Assembly: GCA_040902195.1 (NCBI GenBank)
Contig: JBBDXS010000015.1
Span: 36,326 to 100,325 of the forward strand
Origin: JBBDXS01 sp040902195
GTDB lineage: Bacteria; Chloroflexota; Dehalococcoidia; DSTF01; RBG-16-68-14
Direction: 5' to 3'
DNA: 64,000 nt
The notes beneath the pieces are model-generated. The model ran no database searches and was not told the DNA's origin. It saw only the letters and a list, made by a program, of their open reading frames with translations. Shown in pieces: positions 16,217-24,760 of the stretch; the first letter of the stretch is position 1, and every line of letters begins with the position of its first letter. Made by a program: the position numbers and the translations under genes.

Positions 16217-16240
16217 GAAGCTCGAAGCTCGAAGCTTGAG
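16217..16240. repeat. GAAGCTC tandem repeat
   Basis: Three near-identical AGCTCGA units just past the stop of the small winged-helix-like gene. Confidence 0.5.
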
Positions 16241-16278
16241 GTCGGAACACCCAATCGTCATTTGAAGGCGCGGGTTGA

Positions 16279-16310
16279 GGACAGAGCTAAAGCTCTGTCC
16301 CTACAGGGCC
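16279..16310. repeat. variable-stem hairpin repeat, CTACAGGG tail
   Basis: GGACAGAGCT / AGCTCTGTCC 10-bp stem with AA loop and CTACAGGG tail, continuing into GCCTCGCCAGCA. The copy at 23760-23795 shares both stem and this continuation. Confidence 0.8.
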
Positions 16311-16340
16311 TCGCCAGCATGGAGGCCGATTTCCTTCGCA

Positions 16341-16374
16341 TTGTCTGACTTTGCCAGACCGGCTCAGGATGACA
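16341..16374. repeat. TCAGGATGACA-tailed repeat
   Basis: CCTTCGC opening, an imperfect stem-loop, then TCAGGATGACA, as in the copies at 14065 and 15032. Confidence 0.55.
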
Positions 16375-16450
16375 ATGAGTGGCGTCGTCCTGACAGGCTG
16401 TCTCCTGAGGCGACTCTTCGAGAAGCCTGTCCCACGGAAGCGAATAGTAG

Positions 16451-16486
16451 GCTGACCGCTGACGGCTGACCGCTGACGGCTAACAG
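16451..16486. repeat. CTGACCG/CTGACGG tandem repeat
   Basis: About five 7-8 nt GCTGAC(C/G)G units running up to the stop codon of the LLM oxidoreductase gene. Confidence 0.6.
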
Positions 16487-17422
16487 CTACGTGCCTGCGA
16501 GTTGTTTGACGACTGGCGCGAGCTGCTCGAAGACGTCGCCGGAGAAGACGACGTAGGAGAAGCCGAACTCCTCCCGGCGCTGCTGGAGGTCCTCGACGAC
16601 CTGGCCGGCCGTGCCGACGACGATGTGCGGCGACTTGAGCACTTCTTCGCCGGGCATGCCGAAGCCGCCCGCGATGCGCTCCGCCATGCCGGCGCGGTCG
16701 TCGGTGACGATCGAGACGAAAACGGTGCAGCTCAGCTCGAGCTCGTCGAAGTGCGCTCCGGCGGCGTCGCGCATCCAGCCGACTTTCTCGCGCGTCGCGG
16801 GGGCCGTGCCGGTGGCGGCGACGACGGGGTTCACGACGCCTTCGGCGAGCGAGAAGTTCACGCTCACGATGTCGGCGTTGCGCGCCGCGACGCGCGTCAT
16901 GCGCTTCGCGCCCGCGCCGATGAGGATCGGCGGGTGCGGCCTCTGCACCGGTCGAGGGAGCGGCTGCGCGTTCGTGACGGTGTAGAACTTGCCGGCGTAG
17001 GAGAAGGGCCCCTCGCTCGTGAACAACCCCTTGATGATGGCGAGACCTTCCTTGAAGCGATCGATGCGCGTGGCGGGTGCGTCGTACGAGATGCCGGACT
17101 CGTCGTAGTCGCTCTTCATCCAGCCGGCGCCGAGGCCGGCCTCGACGCGCCCGTTCGAGAGCACGTCGAGCGTGGCCCACTCCTTCGCGAGCACGAGCGG
17201 ATGGCGGTAGTCGTTGTCGAGCACGAGCGTGCCGAGCCGGAGCGAATCGGTCGCGGCGGCCGCGGCCTGGAGCGCGATGAGCGGCGCGAACTGGTCGCCG
17301 AAGTGGTCGGGGATGAAGAGCGACGAAAAGCCCAGCTCCTCGATGCGGCGGGCCTTGTTCGCCCAGTCCTCGGCGGAGCTAGCGCGAGATGTCTGGATCC
17401 CGAAGCGAAACTTGCGTGGCAT
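16487..17422 (-). CDS. LLM-class F420-dependent oxidoreductase
   Basis: A 311-residue luciferase-like TIM-barrel oxidoreductase. Landmarks are the N-terminal FGIQTS strand, SLFIPDHFGDQF (about 34-45), the cofactor-region LGTLVLDNDYRHP, GRVEAGLGAGW (about 91-101) and PILIGAGAKRM (about 164-174). Such enzymes use F420 or FMN to oxidise or reduce small molecules; the F420-type TIGR03621-like group fits best but cofactor choice is inferred. AAAGGA precedes the ATG and a TAGAAT -10-like box lies about 40 nt upstream. A second, distinct LLM enzyme is at 39651-40523. Confidence 0.85.
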   Translation of the reverse strand: MPRKFRFGIQTSRASSAEDWANKARRIEELGFSSLFIPDHFGDQFAPLIALQAAAAATDSLRLGTLVLDNDYRHPLVLAKEWATLDVLSNGRVEAGLGAGWMKSDYDESGISYDAPATRIDRFKEGLAIIKGLFTSEGPFSYAGKFYTVTNAQPLPRPVQRPHPPILIGAGAKRMTRVAARNADIVSVNFSLAEGVVNPVVAATGTAPATREKVGWMRDAAGAHFDELELSCTVFVSIVTDDRAGMAERIAGGFGMPGEEVLKSPHIVVGTAGQVVEDLQQRREEFGFSYVVFSGDVFEQLAPVVKQLAGT

Positions 17423-17472
17423 GGTGGGTCCTTTCGTGGCGGTGGATGTAGCCGGAGCATTCTAGCGGAAGA

Positions 17473-17503
17473 GGAACACGGAACAGGGAACATGGAACAC
17501 GGG
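17473..17503. repeat. GGAACA-type tandem repeat
   Basis: Four GGAACAnn units in the divergent spacer between the LLM and TolB-like genes. Confidence 0.6.
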
Positions 17504-17573
17504 ACTGATCGGGAGGTCCGCCCTATCGGATTCCCGACGGGCTGAAGCCTGTCCCACGGTATGAGGACGCGGC

Positions 17574-17599
17574 GGGCGCGTCGCGACGCGCCCCTACAC
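17574..17599. repeat. variable-stem hairpin repeat, CTACAC tail
   Basis: GGGCGCGT / ACGCGCCC stem with CGCG loop, tail CTACAC. The stem and tail match 11069-11094. Confidence 0.75.
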
Positions 17600-17655
17600 G
17601 GAGGGCGGGAACCCCCACGCCGCCCGTGGTGTAGGAGGAGCAGGAGGAGTTCGCT

Positions 17656-18945
17656 ATGGACAGGAAGGTCATCGGTCTTGCGTTGATCATCGCGCTCGGC
17701 GCGGCGGGCGTGCTCGGCAGCACGCTGGTGCTCTCGCAGGGCGCGACGCCGGCAACGACACCGACGCGGGAAGCGACGGCAGTTCCGACGAGTGGACCTA
17801 CTGCCGCGCCGACATCGGCGCTGCCGCCGCTGCCAGGACTGCCGGACGGCGTGAGCGGACGCCTGACGTACTTCAGCCAGGGCGAGCTGGTCACCGTGCA
17901 GCTCCCGGAGGGCATCGAGGTGGCGCGCGAGCCCGTGGCGGATATGAACGGCTCGGCGACATCGCCGGACGGTTCGTGGACCGCGACGCCCAACTGCGGC
18001 GCGACGGCGTGCGATCTCGTCCTCAGCGGTCCTCTGGCTGCTGGCGCGACGCTGCACATCGATGGCCTGGTGGACGGCATCGAGTGGTCGGCGGACGGCG
18101 GCGCGCTTGCGTACGTCACGATGGCGTTCGACAGCACAGGAGTGATCGCGCGACGCGACCTCTTCATTATCGAGACGGACGCTTTCGACGAGCCGCGCAT
18201 GCTACTTTCGGTGCCCGGCAATGTGCTCCTACCGTTCGTGTGGAGCGCGGACGGCAACCTGGTCGTCGCGAGCAACGATGGCGCAGAGACGCGCATCGAG
18301 CGCATCGACGTGAATGGCGAGGCGGAGACGATCGCGACGGCGGAGGCGCAGGTCTACTACTTCTACCCTTCGCCCGATCGATCGACCGTGGCGTATACGC
18401 AGGACAGCGATGAGGGCTGGCGTCTGCTCGCGCTCGATCTCGATTCGGGCGACGTGACGGACTACGGCAACATGGGCTCGGACCCGGCAGGGACCGCACC
18501 GCCGGTTGTCACGCCAACGGTAAAGGGCCCGATGTACGTCGCGTGGTCGCCGGATGGGACACGACTGGCGTTCGGCGGCGGGAACGAAGCGCCATACACG
18601 ATGACGATCGTCGATCTGCAATCGGGCGCGCCGGCGCGGACGGCGTTCGAGGAAGGCTACCCGGGCGAGATCAAGTGGTCGCCCGACGGCAGGCAGGTCG
18701 CCGTGTCGACGTACGACGCGGAGCGCACGCGGCACGAGGTGTACATCGTCGATCCGGCGACGGGCGTCGCGCGGCACGTGTCGTCCGGCTGCGTGATCGT
18801 GTGGTCGCCGGACGGCCGCTTCCTCGCGCAACACATCGATAAGGAGCCGGGCGTCGGGATCGTCGATGTCGCGACGGGGCAGTACGGCCACCTGACGAAC
18901 GAGCGCTACGATACGCCGCTGCGGTGGGAGGATGGGACCAGCTAG
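17656..18945 (+). CDS. exported TolB/WD40-like beta-propeller protein
   Basis: A 429-residue protein with an N-terminal membrane anchor or uncleaved signal (7-27), a Thr/Pro-rich linker (about 30-58) and a six- or seven-bladed propeller of TolB-type PD40 repeats to the C terminus. Blade signatures include AWSPDGTRLAFGG, IKWSPDGRQVAV and IVWSPDGRFLAQ. Such propellers usually hold protein partners or ligands outside the membrane; no catalytic residues are evident. GGAGGAG lies 6-8 nt before the ATG. It ends opposite the convergent gene at 19099, with a strong hairpin between them. Confidence 0.75.
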   Translation: MDRKVIGLALIIALGAAGVLGSTLVLSQGATPATTPTREATAVPTSGPTAAPTSALPPLPGLPDGVSGRLTYFSQGELVTVQLPEGIEVAREPVADMNGSATSPDGSWTATPNCGATACDLVLSGPLAAGATLHIDGLVDGIEWSADGGALAYVTMAFDSTGVIARRDLFIIETDAFDEPRMLLSVPGNVLLPFVWSADGNLVVASNDGAETRIERIDVNGEAETIATAEAQVYYFYPSPDRSTVAYTQDSDEGWRLLALDLDSGDVTDYGNMGSDPAGTAPPVVTPTVKGPMYVAWSPDGTRLAFGGGNEAPYTMTIVDLQSGAPARTAFEEGYPGEIKWSPDGRQVAVSTYDAERTRHEVYIVDPATGVARHVSSGCVIVWSPDGRFLAQHIDKEPGVGIVDVATGQYGHLTNERYDTPLRWEDGTS

Positions 18946-19043
18946 TAGGGATTTGTCGACACGTTAGGTCCCGCGGGCTCCCCGCCCCATGTACGCTCTA
19001 CCCCTCTTCCCTCGGGATGACAGAGCGAGTAATGGAGACGCAC

Positions 19044-19073
19044 GAAGCCCCCCGACGTTAGCCGGGGGGCTTC
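19044..19073. terminator. bidirectional terminator hairpin
   Basis: An 11-bp perfect stem (GAAGCCCCCCG / CGGGGGGCTTC) with an 8-nt loop, between convergent genes ending at 18945 and 19099. No U-run on either side. Confidence 0.6.
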
Positions 19074-19098
19074 GCAACTGGCGGCAGGAGGAGGTTTC

Positions 19099-19620
19099 TT
19101 AGCCGGCGGTTGGTGGCTCCCAGACCTGGACGAGACCGTCCAGTGTGCCTTCCAGCGTGTAGTCGAGGTCGCGGCCGCGGACGTGGATCGATGACGTGCC
19201 GTCGGGCGCGAACGTTGCATCGTGGTGCACCGCGACGCGCGTGCCGTCCGGCTGGACGAGGCCGCCGTTGCCGCTCGCGTGGATCAGGCCTGCGTCATCG
19301 ACCGTGAGGGTGCGCACGCCTCCGTTGTAGTAGCCGTACTCCTCGGAGTAGAAACGCAGCGCGCCGCCGGGCTTCCCATCGCGGATTGTGCCGCGCAGAT
19401 CGACCGTGGCCGTCTCGCCGTCGTCTTCCGTAAGCTGGCCAATCGCGGCGGCGATGAGGCTCGGGAGCACGCGCGGCGGGACGGCGCTCGTGCTCGAGTC
19501 GCTCTCTTGCGCACCGGCGCTCGTGCCGCCGACGCTGATGCTCACGATGCCGGTCGCCAGCAGCGCCGCTACGACGACGGCCGTCGCGCTGATACCGATC
19601 GACTTCAACCATGTACTCAT
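19099..19620 (-). CDS. exported hypothetical protein
   Basis: A 173-residue protein with an N-terminal hydrophobic segment (9-31) ending near SAGAQES, so either a signal peptide or a membrane anchor, and a beta-rich domain of about 130 residues. No family is recognised. Alternating hydrophobic strands from about 70 (TATVDLRGTI, GALRFYSEEYGYYNGGVR, GRDLDYTLEG) suggest a lipocalin- or jelly-roll-like fold, but this is only a pattern. AAGGAGG precedes the ATG. It stands alone. Confidence 0.65.
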   Translation of the reverse strand: MSTWLKSIGISATAVVVAALLATGIVSISVGGTSAGAQESDSSTSAVPPRVLPSLIAAAIGQLTEDDGETATVDLRGTIRDGKPGGALRFYSEEYGYYNGGVRTLTVDDAGLIHASGNGGLVQPDGTRVAVHHDATFAPDGTSSIHVRGRDLDYTLEGTLDGLVQVWEPPTAG

Positions 19621-19818
19621 GACGGGCCTCCTTCTTGGTATGCCACCAGCGTACGCCCGGGGAGGGGAGAAGTCGTTTCGGAGGTGTGACTTTGTGGGAG
19701 GAACGAGGAAGCGGGGATTGGTCGCGAGGATGACGCGCCATCCCGGGTCCTGCTGGGAGGACGAACGGGCGCTTGGACATGGAGTCCAAGCGCTATCGAT
19801 GGGGATGCGAGATTTTTC

Positions 19819-19848
19819 GTCCTTCCGCGGAAGGACTCAGAATGACAG
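19819..19848. repeat. hairpin repeat with TCAGAATGACAG tail
   Basis: GTCCTTCC-GC-GGAAGGAC, then TCAGAATGACAG. Confidence 0.7.
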
Positions 19849-19923
19849 AGGAGGACGGGGCGGGCGGCTGTGCGCCCCTACGGGAGGGATTGATCGAGAC
19901 GTAGATGGGGCGGGGGGGGGGGG

Positions 19924-19933
19924 NNNNNNNNNN
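19924..19933. other. assembly gap (10 N) between a G run and a C run
   Basis: Flanked by about 12 G on the left and GCCCGCCGCG plus about 13 C on the right, ending in CTACAC, as at the gap at 6701. Confidence 0.8.
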
Positions 19934-19976
19934 GCCCGCCGCGCCCCCCCCCCCTACACTGACGGGGCACGGTTGA

Positions 19977-20005
19977 GGACAGAGCTGAAGCTCTGTCCCT
20001 ACTGG
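19977..20005. repeat. variable-stem hairpin repeat, CTACTGG tail
   Basis: GGACAGAGCT / AGCTCTGTCC stem with GA loop. The CTA of its tail is the TAG stop codon of the minus-strand sulfatase gene. Confidence 0.75.
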
Positions 20006-22272
20006 CTCGTGATCGCAAGCTCTGCTTCTGTGCGCGGGTCCACGAATGCGGGGCCCTCGACGTCGATGACGACGCGGCGCAGGCGGCCCGTGAACGCGAA
20101 GGGCGAGCGGTAGTCCTTGCAGATGGCGAGGCCCGCGCCGTACCCGCACGAGAGGCCGTCGCCCGTGATCGCGAAGCGCGTGCGCGTGAACGGATCGATG
20201 TGCACGGAGCCGCAGGCGAGGTCATCGATGTACAGCGTGCCGGTGCCCTTGTGCTCGCCTTCCTTCACGAAACGAAACGACAGCGTGTGCTCGCCCGCCG
20301 GCACGTCGATGTCGGAAACGACGCGATGCTCCGCGAACGCGCAGAAGTTGTGTACGTAGTGCAAACGGCCGTCCTTCACGAACAACACGTAGCCGCCGAG
20401 CCCGCTGCCGTTCGCAAGCAAGACGCCCTCGGCGCCGGCGGGCGGGACCTCGACCTCGGCAGTGATCGTGTGCGAGCGGTTGCGCACGTTCGCCGCGACG
20501 ACCTCCGGCACGAGACCGCCGCCCGGATAGTAGACGTAGCGTCCGCGCGCGGGCAGGGCGGTCGGATGCTGGCCGAAGATCGCCTCGAAGGGGCTGTTGT
20601 CGAGCGGCAGCACCTGGTACTTCTCGGCCTCGCGCCACCACAGCTCGATCAGCTCCTTGAGCCGCGCCGGCTCCTGCTGCGCGAGGTCGTGGCACTCCGA
20701 CGCGTCGCGCGTGACGTCGTAGAGCTCCCAGCGCGTGTCGTCGAAGGGGACGTTAGGGTCGAAGATCGGATGGTAGACGACAGCCTTCCAGCCGTTGTGG
20801 TAGATCGCGCGACAGCCGAGCATCTCGAAGTACTGCGTGTCGCGCTGGCTCTGCGCCGCCGCGTCGCGCAGCGTGTGCGCGAAGCTGACGCCCTCGATCG
20901 GCTTCTGCGCGACGCCGGCGATCTCGGCCGGGGCCTCGATGCCCGCGATGTCGAGGATGGTCGGGGCGAGATCGATCGCGTGGACGTACTGGCGGCGCAG
21001 CTCGCCCTTCGCGTCGAGGCCGCGGGGCCAGTGGACGATGAGCGGATCGGCGACGCCGCCTTCGTGCACTTCGCGCTTCCAGCGGCGGAACGGTGTGTTG
21101 CCCGCGACGGTCCAGCCCCACGGATAGTTGTTGTGCGTGTACGGGCCGCCGATCTCGTCGATGCGCGCGACGGCCTCCTCGATCGGCGTGCCGGCGAGGT
21201 TCCACGTGCGTAGGTCGTTCAGAGAACCGAACGGCCCGCCCTCGGAGCTGGCGCCGTTGTCGGAGAGTACGAGGAGCAGCGTGTTGTCGAGATCGCCCGT
21301 CTCGCGCAGGAATGACAGCACGCGGCCGATCTGCGCGTCGGCGTGCGAGAGGTAGCCGGCGAAGCATTCCTGGAAGCGCGCGAAGACGCGTCGCTGGTCG
21401 TCCGTGAGGGAGTCCCACGCCGGGACCCAATCGGGCCGCGGCGACAGCTCGGTCGTCGGCGGCAGCAAGCCAATCGACTGCTGGCGCGCGAACGTCGCGT
21501 CGCGCCAGGCGTCCCAGCCCGCGTCGAAGTGGCCGCGATACTTCTCGCGCCAGTCGGGCGGCGGCTGATGCGGCGAGTGGCAGGCGCCGGTGCAGAAGTA
21601 GAGGAAGAACGGCTTGTCGGGGTCGGCGGCGCGCAGGTCCTGCAGGTACTCGACGGCGTGGTCCGCGAGGTCCTCGGTCAGGTGGTAGCCGTCCTCCCAG
21701 GCGCGCGGCGGCGCGACGTGATGGTTGTCGTGCACGAGGGACGGCGCGAACTGGTTCGTCTCGCCGCCGAAGAAGCCGTAGAAGCGCTCGAAGCCGCGGC
21801 CGAGCGGCCAGCGTTCGCGCGAGGCGGCGAGGTGCGTCTCGTCCTCCGGCACGAGGTGCCACTTGCCGACCGCGTACGCCGCGTAGCCTTGCGGCACGAG
21901 CATCTCGGGAAGGAAGCCAACGCTCTTCGGGATGCGGTTCCAGTAACCGGGGAAGCCCGTCGGCAGGTCGGCGACGCGCCCCATGCCGGCCGAGTGGTGG
22001 TTGCGTCCCGTCAGCACGCAGGCGCGCGTCGGCGAGCAGAGCGCGGTGGTGTGGAAGTTCGTGTAGCGCAGGCCGTGCGCGGCGAGACCGTCGAGGACGG
22101 GCGTCTCGATGTCGGAGCCGAAGCAGCCGAGCTGCGCGAAGCCGACGTCGTCGAGGACGACGATCAGCACGTTAGGCGCGCCGGCCGGAGCACGGGCGGG
22201 ATCGGGCCACCACGGCGTCGATTCGGCGCGCGTGCGGCCGATGACGCCTCGGAACTCGGGATCGACGGACAT
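19999..22272 (-). CDS. arylsulfatase-type sulfatase
   Basis: A 757-residue formylglycine-dependent sulfatase, cleaving sulfate esters. Metal ligands appear in VLIVVLDDVGF (about 35-45); the sulfatase signature CSPTRACVLTGR places the formylglycine precursor at Cys79, in a C-x-P-x-R core that needs a formylglycine-generating enzyme. Later metal-site residues are in LVLSDNGASSEGG. The catalytic region runs to about 560; the last 190 residues form a beta-rich C-terminal domain (lectin-like) typical of long arylsulfatases of the PF00884 group. No signal peptide is seen, so a cytoplasmic location is likely. AGGAGGT precedes the ATG and TATACAAT lies upstream. Substrate unknown. Confidence 0.93.
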   Translation of the reverse strand: MSVDPEFRGVIGRTRAESTPWWPDPARAPAGAPNVLIVVLDDVGFAQLGCFGSDIETPVLDGLAAHGLRYTNFHTTALCSPTRACVLTGRNHHSAGMGRVADLPTGFPGYWNRIPKSVGFLPEMLVPQGYAAYAVGKWHLVPEDETHLAASRERWPLGRGFERFYGFFGGETNQFAPSLVHDNHHVAPPRAWEDGYHLTEDLADHAVEYLQDLRAADPDKPFFLYFCTGACHSPHQPPPDWREKYRGHFDAGWDAWRDATFARQQSIGLLPPTTELSPRPDWVPAWDSLTDDQRRVFARFQECFAGYLSHADAQIGRVLSFLRETGDLDNTLLLVLSDNGASSEGGPFGSLNDLRTWNLAGTPIEEAVARIDEIGGPYTHNNYPWGWTVAGNTPFRRWKREVHEGGVADPLIVHWPRGLDAKGELRRQYVHAIDLAPTILDIAGIEAPAEIAGVAQKPIEGVSFAHTLRDAAAQSQRDTQYFEMLGCRAIYHNGWKAVVYHPIFDPNVPFDDTRWELYDVTRDASECHDLAQQEPARLKELIELWWREAEKYQVLPLDNSPFEAIFGQHPTALPARGRYVYYPGGGLVPEVVAANVRNRSHTITAEVEVPPAGAEGVLLANGSGLGGYVLFVKDGRLHYVHNFCAFAEHRVVSDIDVPAGEHTLSFRFVKEGEHKGTGTLYIDDLACGSVHIDPFTRTRFAITGDGLSCGYGAGLAICKDYRSPFAFTGRLRRVVIDVEGPAFVDPRTEAELAITSQ

Positions 22273-22307
22273 GCGGGACCTCCTGTGTGAAGCAGGCGCA
22301 TTGTATA

Positions 22308-22350
22308 GGAAGGAATCAGGAACTAGGAACAGGGAACGCGGAACAAGGGG
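22308..22350. repeat. GGAAnnAGGAACA-type tandem repeat
   Basis: Degenerate GGAACAGGGAACGC-like units in the sulfatase upstream spacer; an imperfect family hairpin with CTACGGAG tail follows at about 22407-22436. Confidence 0.55.
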
Positions 22351-22458
22351 TAGGTCGGGAAGTGGGGCGCAGTAGGAGCTAGCTCCGCGGATCAGGGTTG
22401 GTATTGTCGTGGTCTCAAGACCCCGACCTACGGAGCTCGTTTCGGAGGAGGGCGGTCG

Positions 22459-23142
22459 CTAGGGGATCATCGGTGGGGGGCAGCGCAGGGCGTCGGGTGG
22501 GAGCAAAGCGGCGTGGAATTGCAGGACGATGGCGGCGTCGACGGAGTCGGCGGCGCCGTCGTCGTTAACGTCGGCGTTGGCGGGGAAGACGAGCGTCTGG
22601 ATCATGCCGGCTGCATACTGCAGGATCCATGCCGCGTCCAGGCTGTTCACGAGGGCATCGCTGTTCGTGTCGCCGCAGGAGGGTGCAACCTCGATCACGA
22701 TGTCGGGTGTCGTGAGGTAGAAGCCGTAAGGAAAGCAATAGGGCGGGAGTGGCGTAGGATTCGGCGTGGGCGTGGGTGGAGGACAGATCGGCTTCTCGAA
22801 GAAGGCGGTGCCGCTGATGGTGGCGATGCCCGGCCCGACGGCTTCGAACGTGACGATGGGTTCGTAGCCGAACGTGTTGTCGATCAGCTCTACGACGGGA
22901 TGGTCCGCGTCCTGCTCGATTTGCCAGCTCAGCATGGTGGGCGATTGCGTTCCTCTCGCCCTGGCCCGCACTTCGATCATGTCTCCGACGATGGGCTCGC
23001 CGGGCGTGACGGAGATCCCCCACGTACCGTCGACATCGCTGCCGTACGTGGGGCCGACGGCGCGAACGAGGCCGTACGCCAAGAGGAGGAGCGCAGCAAA
23101 CGCCACCGCGATAAGGACTCGGGAGCGGGTGATGTTGAGCAT
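22459..23142 (-). CDS. exported protein with C-terminal dockerin
   Basis: A 227-residue protein: a signal peptide or anchor (8-28), a beta-sandwich domain (about 35-125, Ig/cohesin-like in size), a linker with PPTPTPNPTP and a type I dockerin pair from about 158 (GDTNSDALVNSLDAAWILQY and ADVNDDGAADSVDAAIVLQF). Each dockerin loop has the calcium-type D-x-N-x-D-x spacing. It lies 53 bp downstream of another dockerin protein in the same orientation, so the two may form a unit. No enzymatic motif is visible. Confidence 0.72.
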   Translation of the reverse strand: MLNITRSRVLIAVAFAALLLLAYGLVRAVGPTYGSDVDGTWGISVTPGEPIVGDMIEVRARARGTQSPTMLSWQIEQDADHPVVELIDNTFGYEPIVTFEAVGPGIATISGTAFFEKPICPPPTPTPNPTPLPPYCFPYGFYLTTPDIVIEVAPSCGDTNSDALVNSLDAAWILQYAAGMIQTLVFPANADVNDDGAADSVDAAIVLQFHAALLPPDALRCPPPMIP

Positions 23143-23195
23143 GGCAGGCTACCGGTACCCGCCGACAGTATACCCCCCGTGTCAAGAGCGCGAAG

Positions 23196-23519
23196 CTAGC
23201 TGCAGTGCAACGCCTCGATGTGGAGAATGCGGGCCGAGACCTGAAGGATGAAGCCCGCATCGAGAGCATCGACGGTGTGGTTGCTGTTAACGTCGTCGTT
23301 CTCGAAGAAGAGAAGCTGATCGAGCAGGCCGGCGGAGTACTGGAGCACGATGACAACGTCGATGCTGTTGACGATGCGGTTGCCGTCGCTGTCGCCGCAG
23401 ACGGTGCTCGGCGCGCCCGCGACGTTGTCGTCGCCGGCGGAGACGGGCGCAACTGGTAGCAGTATGCCCAGGGTCAAGAGTAGTGCGGCGACGGGCGCGA
23501 TGATGCGGGGTATGAACAT
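23196..23519 (-). CDS. small secreted dockerin-only protein
   Basis: A 107-residue protein made of a signal peptide (1-28) and little else but a type I dockerin pair (GDSDGNRIVNSIDVVIVLQY and DDVNSNHTVDALDAGFILQV), ending in Cys-Ser. A dockerin without a cargo domain is unusual; it could be a free competitor or a fragment of a larger protein. The intact signal peptide and the upstream AGGAGC argue against a broken gene. Confidence 0.65.
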   Translation of the reverse strand: MFIPRIIAPVAALLLTLGILLPVAPVSAGDDNVAGAPSTVCGDSDGNRIVNSIDVVIVLQYSAGLLDQLLFFENDDVNSNHTVDALDAGFILQVSARILHIEALHCS

Positions 23520-23857
23520 GTCCGGGCTCCTCTCATTCTTCTAATCGGCCCTGGATTGTACGATCTGGTGCCCGCTGAAGGAACGAGGAAACCAGGATAA
23601 GGAACGAGGGATGGCTTGAGGGGTGGCTGTCAACGGATGGGAGAACGGATAAACGGATAGGTCAGTATCGTGGGCGAACACCCTTCGCTTCGCTCGAGGG
23701 CGGGCCTCGCGCTCCGCCGGGATTCCTTGGGGACGGGGCTGACGATTGGGTGATGTCGAGGACAGAGCTAAAGCTCTGTCCCTACGGGCCTCGCCAGCAA
23801 GGCGACCGAGGTTCCCTTCGCTTCGCTCATGTAGCTGTGCAACAGTGCAAGACGCTG
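23520..23857. other. repeat-bearing spacer without genes
   Basis: Contains GGAACGAGG-type units (23578-23610), GTCAACGGATGG...AACGGATAAACGGATA (23629-23660, near-identical to 25848-25878), two CCCTTCGCTTCGCTC elements (about 23688 and 23817) and the family hairpin at 23760-23795. No coding region is supported. Confidence 0.6.
23760..23795. repeat. variable-stem hairpin repeat, CTACGGG tail
   Basis: GGACAGAGCT / AGCTCTGTCC stem with AA loop, CTACGGG tail and GCCTCGCCAGCA continuation, matching 16279-16310. Confidence 0.8.
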
Positions 23858-24754
23858 CTACGAGACGGCGCTGCGGAAGCGGCTTGTTGCGAGCGCTAGG
23901 GTGACGCTGCCCAGGCCGATCAGGATGCCCAGCGCCTCGACGACGACGAGGCCAGCGCTCTTACCGTGGACGGAGTCCGGGCCGTTGAGGAGCACGCGCA
24001 TCGCATCGATCGTATACGTGACGGGGTTGACGTGCGCGATGGCCTGCATCCAGCCCGGCAGCAGCTCGATCGGGAGCTGGGCGGAGCTGGTGAACAAGAG
24101 CGGCAGCGTGAGGAAGTTGCTCACGATGAACGTGGCCTCGGTGCTGCGGGTCCAGAGCGCAATGTAGACGTTCAACGCCATCAGCGTAATCGCGAACATC
24201 ATTGCAATGAGCAGCGCGGCAAGGATGCCCGGGATGCCGTAGTGGAAGCTGATCTGCGGGTCCTGCCAGAAGCCGAAGATGTATCCGATGATGACGACGA
24301 GCACCATCTGCACGGTAATGCGGGTGAGGTCGCCCAGTAAGCGGCCGGCCAGGATCGCGAGGCGGTTGATCGGCGTTGTGAGCAGCTTATCGAGGAAGCC
24401 GCTGTCGATGTCCGTGATGATCGCGACGCCGGATTGCCCGGAGCCGAACAGGATCGATTGCAGGATCACCGTCGGGATGAAGAACTGGAGGTAGCTGACG
24501 TTGCCGAAGCTGGCGGCCGCGCCCGGCAAACGCGCGATGCGGCCGAACATCTGCCCGAAGAGCACGAGCCAGATCAGCGGCTGCACGAGCGAGAAGAAGA
24601 TCACTGTCGCCTGGCGCGAGAGGCGTTTGAGCTGACGGACGTAGAGGACGTAGGTCTCGCTGGCGAGCTTGGCAGCGCCGCGCGGCAGCGCCTCGTTGGT
24701 GACGAGGCTGGCGATCTCGTGCGGGACGGGGTCGGGCTCGGTAACGGTCGTCAT
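23858..24754 (-). CDS. ABC-2 type permease (DrrB-like)
   Basis: A 298-residue integral membrane protein with six helices (first at about 50-70, last at about 270-290) and the ABC-2 pattern LLTTPINRLAILAGRLLGDL around 130-150, typical of DrrB-type permeases that export drugs or lipids. Its ATG is 6 nt past the stop codon of the ATPase gene upstream, so the two are translationally coupled parts of one transporter. Confidence 0.9.
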   Translation of the reverse strand: MTTVTEPDPVPHEIASLVTNEALPRGAAKLASETYVLYVRQLKRLSRQATVIFFSLVQPLIWLVLFGQMFGRIARLPGAAASFGNVSYLQFFIPTVILQSILFGSGQSGVAIITDIDSGFLDKLLTTPINRLAILAGRLLGDLTRITVQMVLVVIIGYIFGFWQDPQISFHYGIPGILAALLIAMMFAITLMALNVYIALWTRSTEATFIVSNFLTLPLLFTSSAQLPIELLPGWMQAIAHVNPVTYTIDAMRVLLNGPDSVHGKSAGLVVVEALGILIGLGSVTLALATSRFRSAVS

Positions 24755-24760
24755 CGAACG

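Larger units (their letters stand above)
19621..19998. other. gene-free spacer with hairpins and a 10-N gap
   Basis: It contains a perfect 10-bp hairpin (GCGCTTGGAC / GTCCAAGCGC, 19769-19793), a palindrome with ATGACAG tail (19819-19848), a G run, 10 N at 19924-19933, a C run ending CTACACTG, and the hairpin running into the sulfatase stop. No coding region is supported. Confidence 0.65.

Noticed and set aside
11069..17599. Identical hairpins at 11069 and 17574 as ends of one mobile element
   Set aside because: No transposase, terminal repeats or target duplication between them, and the same tail occurs with many other stems.
23196..23519. Dockerin-only ORF as a pseudogene fragment
   Set aside because: It has its own signal peptide, ribosome site and complete dockerin pair, so it looks intact.
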